From positions 372,001 to 436,000 of the forward strand of contig NZ_CP019724.1 of assembly GCF_002005225.1 (NCBI RefSeq): a stretch of 64,000 nucleotides of DNA, read 5' to 3'. How positions within the stretch are numbered: position 1 is the stretch's first letter; every line of letters starts with the position of its first letter. Source of the stretch: Streptomyces pactum. GTDB taxonomy: Bacteria; Actinomycetota; Actinomycetes; Streptomycetales; Streptomycetaceae. Below the pieces are notes generated by a model. The model was given only the letters and a program-made list of their open reading frames with translations. It was not told the origin of the DNA and did not search any database. Positions 8,801 through 15,679 of the stretch are shown here, one piece after another. The position numbers were made by a program, and so were the translations under genes.

Positions 8801-10231
8801 GGCCTGCTGCGCCCCAACGGCCGCTTCGTCGAGCTCGGCAAGAGGGACGTCTTCCTCAACAATCCGATCACGCTGCGCCCCTTCCACCGCAGTCTCACCT
8901 TCATCGGTTTCAACCTCGACGCCGTCGTGGACGACCCGGCCCTGCGAGCCCGGCTCGTCGAGGACTTCGACGCGGCGATCGGTTCCCGCACCTACCGGCC
9001 CCTGCCCCACACGGCCTATCCCGCCGCCCGTGTCGACGAGGCCTTCCACCTCCTGCAGCACTCCCGGCACACCGGCAAGGTCGTCGTCACCTTCGACCCC
9101 CTGGACGAACCCGTCCCCGTCGAACCCGCACTCGGCTCCCTCCGTCTCGACGGCGAGGGCACCTACCTGATCACCGGTGGACTGAGCGGGCTCGGCGCCG
9201 CCACCGCCCACCTGCTGGCCGACCGCGGGGCCCGGCACCTGGCCCTGCTCTCCCGCGGCGGACCCGACGCCCCCGGCGCGCACACCCTGCTCCGAGAACT
9301 CACCGACCGCGGTGTGCGGGCCACCGCACACGCTGCCGACGTCACCGAGGAAGCGGCGCTGCGCCAGGTGATCGACGCCGTGGACGCCACCGGTCACCCC
9401 CTGAGGGGCATCGTGCACGCGGCGATGCACATGGACGACACGGTGCTGTCCGACCTCACCGACGACCGGTTCGCCGCCGTACTGGCGCCCAAGGCGGCGG
9501 GCGCGGCCCTGCTGGACCGCCTCACCGCCGACCGCGACCTGGACCTGTTCCTCACGTACTCGTCCGTCTCCGCCAGTATCGGAAACCCGGGACAGTCCGC
9601 CTACGCGGCGGCCAACGCCTACCTGGAGGCCCTCACCCGGGCCCGGCGCGGCACCGGCCGGACGGGTACGGCACTGGCCTGGGGGCCGATCGGCGAAACC
9701 GGCTACGTCGCCCGCAGCGGCATGGAGGCCGCCATGGCCGGACGCGGCCTCGAACTGCTCACCCCCGCCGAGGTCCTGACCACCGCCGACCACCTCTTGG
9801 CCGCCGGCACCGATGTCGCCGGTGCGGGCCGCTACCGCTGGGGGACCGCACGCCATCTGCTGCATGCCCTGGCCACCCCCCGGTTCGCCCCGCTGGCTCC
9901 GGCCTCCTCCGCGGCATCCCCGGACGCCCGCAACGAGCTTCTGAACGCGCTGGCGGACCTCCCGGCGGACGAGGCGGTGCACAAGATCACCGACGCGATC
10001 ACCCAGCTCCTCGCCGGTGTCCTGCAGGCCGACCCGGCCGACCTCGACCCCACGCTCAACGTCACCGACTTCGGACTGGACTCGCTGCTGGGGATGCAGT
10101 TCCTGGTGCAGGCCCGGGATCTGTTCGACATCCGCCTCGGACCGGCCGACCTGGCCACCGGACGCACCCTGACCCACTTCGCCCGTCTGGTCCACCAGCG
10201 GCTGGACCTGAGCGCCGACGAGCGGCAATAG
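2855..10231 (+). CDS. Single-module reducing type I PKS: KS-AT-DH-(degenerate cMT)-ER-KR-ACP
   Basis: A 2458-residue multidomain synthase. KS: VDTACSSAL (Cys about 177), EAHGTGTQAGDP and KTNIGHLEPAAG are intact. AT: GHSVGEV near 620 with YAFHS near 730; the Phe favours malonyl-CoA. DH: DHRIGSDVLMP near 915 and HPVLIDAPLQ. A methyltransferase-like region near 1290-1560 has LEFGATTTAL where active cMTs have a glycine-rich ExGxGTG loop. ER: HGGAGAVGLAV near 1900. KR: LITGGLSGLG near 2105 with catalytic Tyr in SAYAAANAY. ACP: LDSLLG near 2408. There is no thioesterase or docking partner, so it probably acts iteratively to build a reduced acyl chain released by another protein. ATG 2855 is preferred; an in-frame TTG at 2849 has a better-spaced GGGGCGGG. 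The layout resembles fungal highly reducing PKSs. Confidence 0.9.
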   Translation: MQQLERAVAVVGVGCRLPGGITDLDGLWAVLRDGRDVVGEMPADRLPRDRIVDPGGVRPGRSYTAAGGFLEDVASFDAAYFGMSPAEARHTDPQQRLLLEMAAEALDDAAIPAESLAGSDTCVYVGVSDPGYGVNLSMMQDHTSPHTMPGATLSITANRMSYAFDLRGPSMAVDTACSSALVALDRACRTLREGPGRVALVGGVNVLSNPYSFAGFSYAGMLSRRGRCAAFSADADGFVRAEGGAVLVLKRLADAVADGDRVHAVLAATGNNTDGRSTGMIVPSAETQEALLHTVYAEAGIDADDLVYVEAHGTGTQAGDPAEAEAIGRALGRRRNRGPLPIGSVKTNIGHLEPAAGMAGLLKAILVLRHRLVPASLHALPLNPRIDFDGLGLAPAVDPVPLAPGQRAAVGVSAFGFGGANAHAVVVQPPAARRPEPGPVPDGRPLPLVVSARSAKALKRMIARMAERLRNTEPADFYDVAHTSTVRRTAHPHRAAVLAADPREAARQLDRLTAAEPANGAMVRAGERDGIAFAFSGNASQWPGMAADLLRSEPVFRRAVQDADAALAPHLGWSVAKELAHPSPRKWQRTEVAQPALFAVQVGLTALLASHGVRPRAVTGHSVGEVAAALAAGVLTLDQAALVIAERSRAQGATAGRGRMAAVGLPEAEAREELLRHDGALEIAGINSDRDVTVAGDADALAAWGAEMTGRGVFFRELDLDYAFHSRAMDPIRKPLLDALDGLEPAPARVPFVSTVTGTPLDGPELDAAYWWRNVREPVRFAEAAAHLATEHAGVLVEIGPHPVLRPYLRHTGALCVTTLHRDGDGLRETAAAVAAALAADTATDWRHHFPRPGRVADLPAYAWQHERHWHGTAQDLVAHTSGSGLLDHPLVGERMPAPHPVWHGTVEPQLVPWLGDHRIGSDVLMPAAAYVEMALSAGRRAMDRPVEVRHLEIGRPLSLRWPDPTPVALQTAVALDDGAVTISVREEHGGECLPVVRAQVRSLLGTAPAPLDVGTLRARCDRSVDGTGFYRMCHGIGLHCGPDFQLIDRVDTGDGEALVSYRLEHPADAYTAHPVLIDAPLQATVALAEAQGESAAFLPTVFGAVRVWRTPAPTGVVHLRRRSRSANEMCWDITYADTDGTVTVEIDGCRTRRAHLAEHTPLTVQRTVLRAAPHPGAAAPPSPLPTPIEVASAAEPRIAAARAALDDSGHPRFTAAAEQTGAHCWAGTLRGLLADPAAPFSMDDLVAGGLQPRHRRLARLMLPLLAEHGLARPTGETWQLTGAQMQAEALLRALVEDHPAYGAETLLLNRHLRRLPDVVRGHADARELLPAGDSAYEQLHESGPAHRFAHRAVQALLGDIVARWPADRPLRVLEFGATTTALAAAVLPVLPADRTRYTCTAPAGSTLTRAEHRFAAHDFVDYRTLNTDADPADQGLPRGGYDLVLTGDALHTTTDLAATLRRLHGVLAPGGHLLATEPHHAPLQALLYGTLNDFWERGDHTLRPVSRVLARDRWTPLLHRCGFSGVAQTGPEDRSVLLAAADHSQAVATTGTARPVPGTTWVIAVEDGTETATARALAARLGKATVITAPDEAATWSAALPTDPDPRVVLLLAAPGPHETVTRTTRRAALLRSLATACDGLKGGTSPQVWLVTRPTGLFPAPEQPAHPVDAAVWAACRTLANERPDLFLCRLSCHRTGDADTDARRLAGELLAPGDDDRSAREDEIILTARGRFVPRQVQHPVNEPPGVPAGTPFILEARDPGLHRRLVWRQTQEPEPGPGEVVLEMRAVALNYRDPMRANGLLPPEAVENSPLGRGLGTDGAGVVRAVGAGVRDLKPGDRVCGLVPAALASHATTPALAVVRVPDEMSFTEAATFPVAFLTVHQTLVHQARLGAGETVLVHGGAGAVGLAVLQCARRQGARVIATAGTETKRDLLRTLGVEHVLDSRSLDFVPRVRELTDGQGVDVVVNSLSGEAIAQGLGLLRPNGRFVELGKRDVFLNNPITLRPFHRSLTFIGFNLDAVVDDPALRARLVEDFDAAIGSRTYRPLPHTAYPAARVDEAFHLLQHSRHTGKVVVTFDPLDEPVPVEPALGSLRLDGEGTYLITGGLSGLGAATAHLLADRGARHLALLSRGGPDAPGAHTLLRELTDRGVRATAHAADVTEEAALRQVIDAVDATGHPLRGIVHAAMHMDDTVLSDLTDDRFAAVLAPKAAGAALLDRLTADRDLDLFLTYSSVSASIGNPGQSAYAAANAYLEALTRARRGTGRTGTALAWGPIGETGYVARSGMEAAMAGRGLELLTPAEVLTTADHLLAAGTDVAGAGRYRWGTARHLLHALATPRFAPLAPASSAASPDARNELLNALADLPADEAVHKITDAITQLLAGVLQADPADLDPTLNVTDFGLDSLLGMQFLVQARDLFDIRLGPADLATGRTLTHFARLVHQRLDLSADERQ

Positions 10232-10245
10232 ACGCAAGGCGGGCG

Positions 10246-10276
10246 TCCGCCGTGCCGGGCACCCCGGTACGGCGGA
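10246..10276 (+). terminator. Hairpin after the PKS gene
   Basis: Fourteen-base arms (10246-10259 and 10263-10276) pair with a single G-U around a 3-nt loop, 14 nt after the PKS stop codon. There is no U-tract, as is usual in Streptomyces. It marks the end of the PKS transcript. Confidence 0.6.
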
Positions 10277-10389
10277 GGCCGCAGCCGGGGACCGGCCCCG
10301 CGGTCACCGCGGGCCCGGGCGCGGCACGGAGCGCGGGCCGGTGACGTCCGCGCCCAGGGCGGGCCGGCATACGGCGCGGTTCGCGTCCG

Positions 10390-10557
10390 TTTCCGGATCA
10401 GGAACTCGGAGACGCCGAGCGCGGTCACCGGCTGCCCGGTCAGCGCGCCGAACGCGGGCGTGCCCCGGTCGGTGCCGAGCAGGTCGCGCGCCATGTAGTC
10501 GTGCGCCTTGTTCGGGCGCCGCTGCGACCACACGTCGTCGATGAACTCCAGCACCAT
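10390..10557 (-). pseudogene. Possible remnant of a SnoaL-like/ester cyclase protein
   Basis: From an ATG at 10557 the minus strand reads VLEFIDDVWSQRRPNKAHDY and continues through GTPAFGALTGQPV. This resembles the N-terminal helix of SnoaL-like proteins (a ...F.DEVW..R... pattern). After about 55 residues the frame becomes Arg/Pro-rich, lacks homology and runs without a stop into the antisense of the PKS. I read it as a decayed fragment. The rest of 10277-10615 shows no convincing gene. Confidence 0.25.
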
Positions 10558-10615
10558 CTGCGCTCGGGACGGAACCGAAGTCGAGGCGCCTCGCCGGCCC
10601 GCTCGTGCCCCGGGG

Positions 10616-10858
10616 TCAGAACGGCAAGCGGCCCCTGGCCCGGCGTCCTGCGGAACCACTGCGTCCCAGAGCACGCGAACTGGACCGGAAAGGCTTGCTG
10701 AACAGCCGTCCCAACGGGCCTGGGGCCTTGGACCCGGCCCGGGAACCGACACCCATGGTGCGCTGCGCACCGCTCTGGGGACGTCGTGACAGACGGGGCA
10801 GCAGAAAGGCGAGTACCGCCAGTACGACGCAGAGGACGATGATGCCTGCGATGACCAT
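10616..10858 (-). CDS. Small single-pass membrane protein (DUF6411-like)
   Basis: An 80-residue protein starting at an ATG preceded by GAGGAGACACGAC, a good Shine-Dalgarno. Residues 1-20 form one hydrophobic helix (MVIAGIIVLCVVLAVLAFLL), followed by a basic, Ser/Gly/Arg-rich tail with GPLGRLFSKPF. I recognise this as a small conserved Streptomyces family (DUF6411-type) of unknown function. The N-terminus is probably outside or in the membrane with a cytoplasmic basic tail. It is monocistronic, pointing left like the next two small genes, each with its own ribosome binding site. Confidence 0.7.
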   Translation of the reverse strand: MVIAGIIVLCVVLAVLAFLLPRLSRRPQSGAQRTMGVGSRAGSKAPGPLGRLFSKPFRSSSRALGRSGSAGRRARGRLPF

Positions 10859-11080
10859 GTCGTGTCTCCTCACTCCGGGCCTCGGATCCTGTCCGTGCAC
10901 TTCCTCGTGCCCCCGGAGAGACGGCGCACGCGCCTGACTCGTCCGACCACCGACCACCGACGCCGGCAGCCGGCGGTGCGCCGAGGTCGTGCCGCCCCGC
11001 GCCGCGACCCGCACGCTCTGGTCGCACGCCTCACCTCTGCCGCCGGAGCCCGGGACTCGGACTCACGGCGACGAGCCGGG

Positions 11081-11278
11081 TCAGGCCGACAAGTCCCGTG
11101 CGATGGAGCGGGCTTCCTCTACTCCCTCGCCGTCGTCGCGATGGTCCGGACCCTCGACCAGCCGCCACACCAGCATGTCGACGCTGAGGCAGCGCATCGT
11201 CCCGTAGGCCCCTGGGCCCCACCGGTTTCCGGGTCCGGCCCAGGGCGGCGGTTTTCGAGGGCCACCACGGGGTGTCAT
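11081..11278 (-). CDS. Small hypothetical protein, 65 aa
   Basis: An ATG at 11278 is preceded by GAGAGGACACGC, a well-spaced Shine-Dalgarno. The product has a Pro/Gly/Trp-rich N-terminus and an acidic C-terminus (EGPDHRDDGEGVEEARS), with no membrane helix, signal peptide or recognised domain. The middle (CLSVDMLVWRLVEGPD) looks like folded protein. Support is the ribosome binding site, the coding-like composition, and position between two other leftward small genes. Function unknown; it could also be a chance ORF. Confidence 0.4.
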   Translation of the reverse strand: MTPRGGPRKPPPWAGPGNRWGPGAYGTMRCLSVDMLVWRLVEGPDHRDDGEGVEEARSIARDLSA

Positions 11279-11321
11279 GCGTGTCCTCTCGGCGAAGTGG
11301 ACAGCCGGCACCGGTACACGC

Positions 11322-11624
11322 TCAGGGACGAGCGTGCTGCGCCCTGCCCACCGTGCGGGGCGCGGCGTGGTGGACGGGTCGCTTCGTACCGGCGTGTTCC
11401 AGGCGGCGCACCCACAGGGAGGTCGTGAGCAGCAGGCCGCTGAAGACACTCAGCAGAAGGACGGACGCCCACATCTGCCTGCTTCCGGGAGACTCCCACC
11501 AGGTCCAGGCCGCCGTCACGGCCCACAGGAAGCTACCTCCTGCATAGAAGGCCCGGATCCGGAGCAGTTGACGTAGCCGCGGCGCGACCGCGACGGGCGT
11601 GTGGTGGTCGGTGCTCGATGCCAT
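11322..11624 (-). CDS. Small two-helix membrane protein
   Basis: About 100 residues from ATG 11624. The sequence shows an N-terminal basic segment (RLRQLLRIRAFY) and two hydrophobic segments, AGGSFLWAVTAAWTWW and MWASVLLLSVFSGLLLTTSL, with a SPGSRQ turn between them. This is a helical hairpin with a basic C-terminal tail. I know similar short proteins from Streptomyces but no function. Longer in-frame starts up to 11762 exist but add only low-complexity sequence. It shares direction with 11081-11278, and the 43-nt gap would allow co-transcription. Confidence 0.5.
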   Translation of the reverse strand: MASSTDHHTPVAVAPRLRQLLRIRAFYAGGSFLWAVTAAWTWWESPGSRQMWASVLLLSVFSGLLLTTSLWVRRLEHAGTKRPVHHAAPRTVGRAQHARP

Positions 11625-11780
11625 GCCGACCCGTGTACCCCGCGCACGGCACGACACGTACCACCGTCTGGTGATTCGCATCGCGGACGCGCGGTCCCCT
11701 CCCGAATGAGACGTACACCGCTGCGTTCCGCCGGTGTGCTCGTCGCGCGCGGCAGCGCCCACCGGGTCGGCGCGCCGCGG

Positions 11781-12881
11781 TCACTCGAAGAACTTCAGGC
11801 TGAAGCCCACGTCGGTGGGGGCTCCGGGCACGTTGGCCCGGCGGTAGGTGGAGCTGCCCCACCAGACGGCCGTGCCCGTGTACCAGTAGCGGTTGGACCA
11901 CGAGTACGGTGTCCCCTTCTCGACCGCGTGGAACATGGTCGGGAACCGGTTGCCCGGGACAGGGGCGGCACCGGCATCGCCCCGGGGCAGGACGAAGGTG
12001 TGGTGCCCCGGGCCGTCGACGTTCACCGTGGTGTGCCACCCCGCCATCATCGACGGCACGTGCGAGCCGAACAGGCACCCGTTGCTCTTGTACCAGTCCC
12101 AGACGTAGGTGGGGTCACCGCCGGCACGCAGTCTCAGGTCGGCGACGCAGTACTTGCTGCTCCAGCTCCCGTTCGCGGAGTAGGTGATGTGCAGGCGCCC
12201 ACTCGGGTCCACGATCGGCTGCGGCGCCTCGTTGATGTAGGGGTTCCCGACCACACGCTCCCACGGCTCGCGGGGCTGCGAGATGACGTAGCGGCCGCCC
12301 GTGGCCGAGGTCGGACTGCTCATCCGCGCTATGTACAGGTTCTGTTCGACGTTCGTGTCCCCGGACCAGCCGGACCACACGAACCAGCGCTGACCGTCGA
12401 AGGTGAACGGCACTCCGTCGATCGCCCACTTGTCGTCGGGCAGAGCTACCTTGGTGGCGGCGGAGTAGCCGGTGTCCGCGAAGGGCGAACTGATGTGGTA
12501 CATCCGGTGAGTGGCGCCGCGGCCGGCGGCGAAGTAGATGCGGTACTGGCCGTCGTGGTGCACGATCTCCGGAGCCCAGACCTCGCCGAGTCCGCCGGTG
12601 TCGCGCCACACCTGCCGCTTGGGAGCTTCGGCGACGCCCTCCAGGGTCGTCGCCGACCTGACGGCGATGCCCCCGTCCACGGACTTGGCGGACACGTACA
12701 GGTCACCGACCTTGATGACGCTCGGGTCGGCCCCTCCGAGACTGGTGCGGCCGCTGGCGGAGGACAGGCCGTCCCCGGCCGCGTGCGCGGTTCCGGCGGG
12801 CGTCGCGACCTGGCCGACCACGAGTGCTCCGGCGAGTCCGAGCGGTACGAGGCCGACAAGCCGTCGGCGAGAGGGGGACAT
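11781..12881 (-). CDS. Secreted GH43-type five-bladed beta-propeller glycosidase
   Basis: A 366-residue secreted protein. AGGAGGT sits 5 nt before the ATG at 12881. The signal peptide begins SPSRRRLVGLVPLG, with a twin-Arg-like n-region, a hydrophobic core and an AHA-A cleavage site near residue 36. GH43-like acidic residues are placed as expected for this fold: GGADPSV (Asp base), WAIDGVPF (pKa-modulating Asp) and NEAPQPI (Glu acid). Repeated Trp- and Tyr-rich blades fit a beta-propeller. The likely role is cleavage of plant hemicellulose or arabinan side chains outside the cell; the exact substrate cannot be read. A perfect 12-bp LacI-type palindrome just upstream suggests sugar-induced control. 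A GH117/GH32-like propeller is the alternative. Confidence 0.75.
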   Translation of the reverse strand: MSPSRRRLVGLVPLGLAGALVVGQVATPAGTAHAAGDGLSSASGRTSLGGADPSVIKVGDLYVSAKSVDGGIAVRSATTLEGVAEAPKRQVWRDTGGLGEVWAPEIVHHDGQYRIYFAAGRGATHRMYHISSPFADTGYSAATKVALPDDKWAIDGVPFTFDGQRWFVWSGWSGDTNVEQNLYIARMSSPTSATGGRYVISQPREPWERVVGNPYINEAPQPIVDPSGRLHITYSANGSWSSKYCVADLRLRAGGDPTYVWDWYKSNGCLFGSHVPSMMAGWHTTVNVDGPGHHTFVLPRGDAGAAPVPGNRFPTMFHAVEKGTPYSWSNRYWYTGTAVWWGSSTYRRANVPGAPTDVGFSLKFFE

Positions 12882-12909
12882 TCCATACCTCCTGGTCATG
12901 CTCGCGTCA

Positions 12910-12921
12910 GAGAGCGCTCTC
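12910..12921. promoter_or_regulatory. LacI-family operator-like palindrome before the GH43 gene
   Basis: GAGAGCGCTCTC is a perfect 12-bp palindrome with the central CG step typical of LacI/GalR-family operators, such as the CebR-type GAGCGCTC core in Streptomyces. It lies 29 bp upstream of the GH43 start, where it could block transcription. No LacI regulator gene is visible in the window. Confidence 0.6.
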
Positions 12922-13109
12922 GCATAGTCTCCGCGCGACGAAGGGGCGTCAATACTTTGTGCGGCCACCACCGCCTTCACCTGCGGCGATGGAGCAAGTT
13001 CGGGTGCGCGGCGGGCGGCCACAGCGCGTCGTCCGGCCGACCGGCGCAGCGCCCTTGTCCGGGCGGCGGGTCCGTCACCGGGTCCCGCCGTGTGCAGCCT
13101 GCGCGATCG

Positions 13110-13339
13110 GTCAGACGGACGAGTTCTCCGCGGCGCCCCGCTGGGCGAGGAAGCGACGCGCGATCCTCGACTCCGGCAGGAAGGTGCCGGCGATGAAGAC
13201 GAGGAACACTTCGGGAACTCGTAGGCCACGATGTCCAGTCCGCGCCCGATCGCCGCTCCGGCGAGGGCCCGCCGGTCAGGGAGGGAGAGGTCGGGCGTCC
13301 CGTTGAGGATGGTGATCGGGCACTGCGGGGCACGGACCG
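13110..13339 (-). pseudogene. Frameshifted gene remnant of unknown function
   Basis: Two coding-like stretches on the minus strand lie in different frames. An upstream part reads PITILNGTPDLSLPDRRALA and then AAIGRGLDIVAYEFP. A downstream part reads VFLVFIAGTFLPESRIARRF and then AQRGAAENSSV before a TGA at 13110. Joined by one frameshift near 13215 they give a plausible C-terminus. I do not recognise the family. The remaining sequence, 12922-13109, shows nothing convincing. Confidence 0.3.
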
Positions 13340-13618
13340 TACAGCGGGCTCACCGCCGGCCGACGATCGGACCGGTCTGCCGCGGGACTCGTGGGCGAGG
13401 GGATGCTGGACAGGCTCGCTCCCCGAGCATCCCGCTCAGCGACCCGGCGCGGGCGCCGGCCGGCCTTTCGCGGGACAGCCCTTGGTCAGTGCCGTACCGC
13501 GAGATCCTCCTGAGCCTCGCGGACAGTGTGGTCGGTCGTGAGGGCGGCCAGGCGATCGCGGCGGCGGGGAGTGTCTCGCTCGCGGAATGCAATACGAGGC
13601 CGGTCAGGGCGTCCGGGG
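13340..13618. other. Intergenic stretch without a convincing gene
   Basis: About 280 bp between the decayed fragment and the methyltransferase stop. Open frames on both strands are Arg/Pro-rich and lack ribosome binding sites. A short plus-strand frame (SVPYREILLSLADSVVGREG) looks faintly protein-like and could be another decayed piece. No repeat, RNA gene or clear operator was seen. Confidence 0.3.
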
Positions 13619-14497
13619 TCAGGTGCGGCGGGCGGCCCAGACGGTTCGCTCGGTGCGTACGGTCAGGTCGTCACGGCGCAGGATGCTGCGCGGGCCGCTG
13701 GTGTCGAGGAGCTGGTCGAGTGCGGCGAGGTCATCGGGGGTGAGCCGGTCGGCGATGGCGCCGCGAACGCGTTGCAGGACGCCGACGGCGTAGCGGCCGA
13801 CTGCTTCCCTGCGGTCCCCTCCGATGTTGACGACGATGGTCCGCTCGCCCTCTGTGGTGAAGCCGGCGGCGGTCAGCATCGGGCCCCAGTCGGCGCCGCG
13901 GTGCGGCATGTGTTCGGCTTGGCGACGGTCGGCCGCGGCGTGAACGCGCTCTTCCAGGCCCGGGCGGCCCTCGGGGGCGTGCTCGGGCAGAAAACGGGGA
14001 TGGCCGGCCAGTTCCACGACGGCGAACAGGCCGCCGGGCGCGAGGGCGTCGTGGACGTTGCGCAGCGCCCTGTCGGGGTGGGCCATGTGGTGCATCGAGG
14101 CCGACGCCCACACCAGGTCGGGTGAGCCGAGGTCCGGCCAGGCGGCTTCGTCGAGGTCGGCCTGCACCGTGCGCACGCGGTCCTCGACGCCGCGGGCGCA
14201 TGCCTTGGTGCGCAGGCGCTGAAGGTGTTCGGCGGAGGCGTCGACGGCGACGACGTGCGCGTCGGGGAAGCGCTCGAGGAGGGCGAAGGTGCCCGCCCCG
14301 GTGCCGCACCCCAGGTCCACGATGTGGTGTGGGCCGGTCGTCAGTGGCAGCCATGCGGTGATGGAGGCGGTGTGCTCGGCCAGGACCTCGGCGTCAAGAT
14401 CGAGGATCTCCGCCTGGCCGTCGCTCTCGGTGCCGTGAGCGTGGTGGTGGCCGTGGGAGGTGCCGTGGTGGGGGGTGTGGGTGTGTGCGTGGCTCAT
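13619..14497 (-). CDS. Class I SAM-dependent methyltransferase with His-rich N-terminus
   Basis: A 292-residue Rossmann methyltransferase. Motif I VDLGCGTGAGTF lies near residue 60, an acidic motif II VVAVDAS follows, then LVWASASMHHM and the post-motif APGGLFAVVELAG. The first 24 residues are strongly His-rich (HAHTHTPHHGTSHGHHHAH), which could bind metal or be a linker; the C-terminal ~90 residues are helical. The start ATG 14497 has AGGG about nine bases upstream. It lies next to an XRE-cupin regulator and a flavoprotein gene, a trio I recall seeing together in other Streptomyces. The flavoprotein is broken here, so the methyltransferase may have lost its partner. Substrate unknown. Confidence 0.85.
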   Translation of the reverse strand: MSHAHTHTPHHGTSHGHHHAHGTESDGQAEILDLDAEVLAEHTASITAWLPLTTGPHHIVDLGCGTGAGTFALLERFPDAHVVAVDASAEHLQRLRTKACARGVEDRVRTVQADLDEAAWPDLGSPDLVWASASMHHMAHPDRALRNVHDALAPGGLFAVVELAGHPRFLPEHAPEGRPGLEERVHAAADRRQAEHMPHRGADWGPMLTAAGFTTEGERTIVVNIGGDRREAVGRYAVGVLQRVRGAIADRLTPDDLAALDQLLDTSGPRSILRRDDLTVRTERTVWAARRT

Positions 14498-14618
14498 GCT
14501 TTTCACCCTAGGGCGGCTATGCGCCTGTGACACTGCATCTCCCGGTCTACGCAAGACGATAGTCGGGTGTGCTGCCCGACACGCAATGCCCGCCGCTGCG
14601 CGGCCGCGGACCTGACCG

Positions 14619-15215
14619 TCACCCGGCAGGGCTCTCGCCGTCGATGTCGTCGCGCTGGTGGCCGCGGCGGGCGTCGCGGTCGAACATGCCCAGGATCTCG
14701 CAGGGTCCGCCTTCGGTGCCGATCGCGTGCGGCATCATCGTGGGGAACTCGGCCGCCTGGTTGGTCTCCAGGCGGAAGCGTCGGTGGCCGAGCATGAGGA
14801 TGGCAGTGCCGGACAGGACGACGAGCCATTCGCGCCCCGGATGAGCGCGCATGCGCGCCTGGTTCTCGGGGGGCGGTTCGGTCAGTCGCTGGCGCACCAC
14901 ACTCATCCCGGGGTCGGCCTTTACGGTCCAGCGCATCCGGCCGCGGGCAGCATCGATCGTCGGGCTGGTGATGACGTCGTCGGTGGCGGTCTCCACGAGC
15001 TGGTCGAGTGTGGTGTCGAGCGCGCGCGCGAGGGTGACGAGCTGGTCCAGGGCGAGGCGGCGCTGGCCGTTCTCGATGCGGCTCAGTGAGGACTGGCTGA
15101 GGTTGGCCCGCTTCGCCAGCTCTTCCAGGGAGCAGCCTTGCGCCACCCGCAGCGCACGGAGGCGTTTGCGTACGAGGCTGTCCAGATCTCCATCTTCTTG
15201 CGTCATGAGCAACAT
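14619..15215 (-). CDS. XRE-family regulator with C-terminal cupin domain
   Basis: A ~198-residue two-domain regulator. The helix-turn-helix spans about residues 15-70 (LRVAQGCSLEELAKRA then LSQSSLSRIENGQRR), followed by a linker and a cupin_2-like barrel (REWLVVLSGTAILMLGHRRF, PHAIGTEGGPCEILGMF) that probably senses a small ligand. ATGs at 15215 and 15206 are both possible; neither has a Shine-Dalgarno, so the transcript may be nearly leaderless. It diverges from the flavoprotein remnant at 15301, and the shared 85-bp gap holds an inverted repeat, consistent with a local autoregulated divergon. The target gene is broken, which could leave the regulator orphaned. Confidence 0.85.
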   Translation of the reverse strand: MLLMTQEDGDLDSLVRKRLRALRVAQGCSLEELAKRANLSQSSLSRIENGQRRLALDQLVTLARALDTTLDQLVETATDDVITSPTIDAARGRMRWTVKADPGMSVVRQRLTEPPPENQARMRAHPGREWLVVLSGTAILMLGHRRFRLETNQAAEFPTMMPHAIGTEGGPCEILGMFDRDARRGHQRDDIDGESPAG

Positions 15216-15222
15216 CGTATGC

Positions 15223-15239
15223 CCAGAGTGCATGTCTGG
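15223..15239. promoter_or_regulatory. Inverted repeat, candidate operator of the XRE-cupin regulator
   Basis: CCAGA (15223-15227) and TCTGG (15235-15239) are perfect arms around GTGCATG in the 85-bp gap between the regulator and the divergent flavoprotein remnant. It sits directly upstream of the regulator start. Assignment to this regulator is inference from position. Confidence 0.4.
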
Positions 15240-15300
15240 AACAGCGTCGTGTGCGGATGGCCCGCGACCAGTGGGCCGCGCACAAGAAAGGCGGGAGGAC

Positions 15301-15540
15301 ATGGCCGTGGCGACTTCTCCGTCCACGGGCGACGCACTGCCCGAGCACGCCGTCGATGCGGTGGCGATCGGTGGAGGCGCCGCGGGGCTGAACGGTGCAC
15401 TGATCCTCGCCCGCTCCCACCGGCCCGTGCTCGTGATCGACAGCGGCTCCCCGCGCAACGCGCCCGCGAAGGCCGTGCACGGCTTCCTCGCCCTGGACGG
15501 CACCCCGCCCCCGAGAGCCTACGGCACCCGCCGCCGCCCG
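15301..15540 (+). pseudogene. Broken NAD(P)/FAD-dependent oxidoreductase (thioredoxin-reductase-like)
   Basis: An ATG preceded by GCGGGAGGAC opens a frame with a good FAD-binding N-terminus: VDAVAIGGGAAGLNGALILA, then RPVLVIDSGSPRNAPA and VHGFLALDGT. Family members continue for about 300 residues with a second GxGxxA motif and a redox CxxC or its variant. Here the frame dissolves after about 75 residues into Arg/Pro-rich sequence and reaches the next gene (15680) within 380 bp. It is therefore a severe truncation. The divergent XRE-cupin regulator and neighbouring methyltransferase, its usual companions, are intact. Confidence 0.75.
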
Positions 15541-15679
15541 ACCGCCTGGCGATGCGAGCGGCCCGGCGCCCCACCTCCCTTGCGGGACCGTCTTCCGTCC
15601 CCGAACAGCCCTGCACCGATTGCCCGGAAGGCCGGGAGTCCTCAAGCTGGAACCGCTGGGCTGGTGAGAAGGAGCGATC

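Noticed and set aside
1..10231. A lipstatin- or ebelactone-type cluster
   Set aside because: Lipstatin loci use paired OleA-like proteins with an NRPS, and ebelactone uses a modular PKS; here there is one OleA-like gene, an OleB, and a single-module PKS.
2855..10231. A mycocerosic-acid-synthase-like PKS
   Set aside because: Domain set is similar, but the cMT-like region before ER and the Phe in the AT YAFHS motif differ from methylmalonyl-using MAS enzymes.
4601..10237. A very long open frame antisense to the PKS gene
   Set aside because: It mirrors the PKS codon structure at high GC, is Gly/Val/Arg-rich and has no recognisable domain; the sense strand carries intact catalytic motifs.
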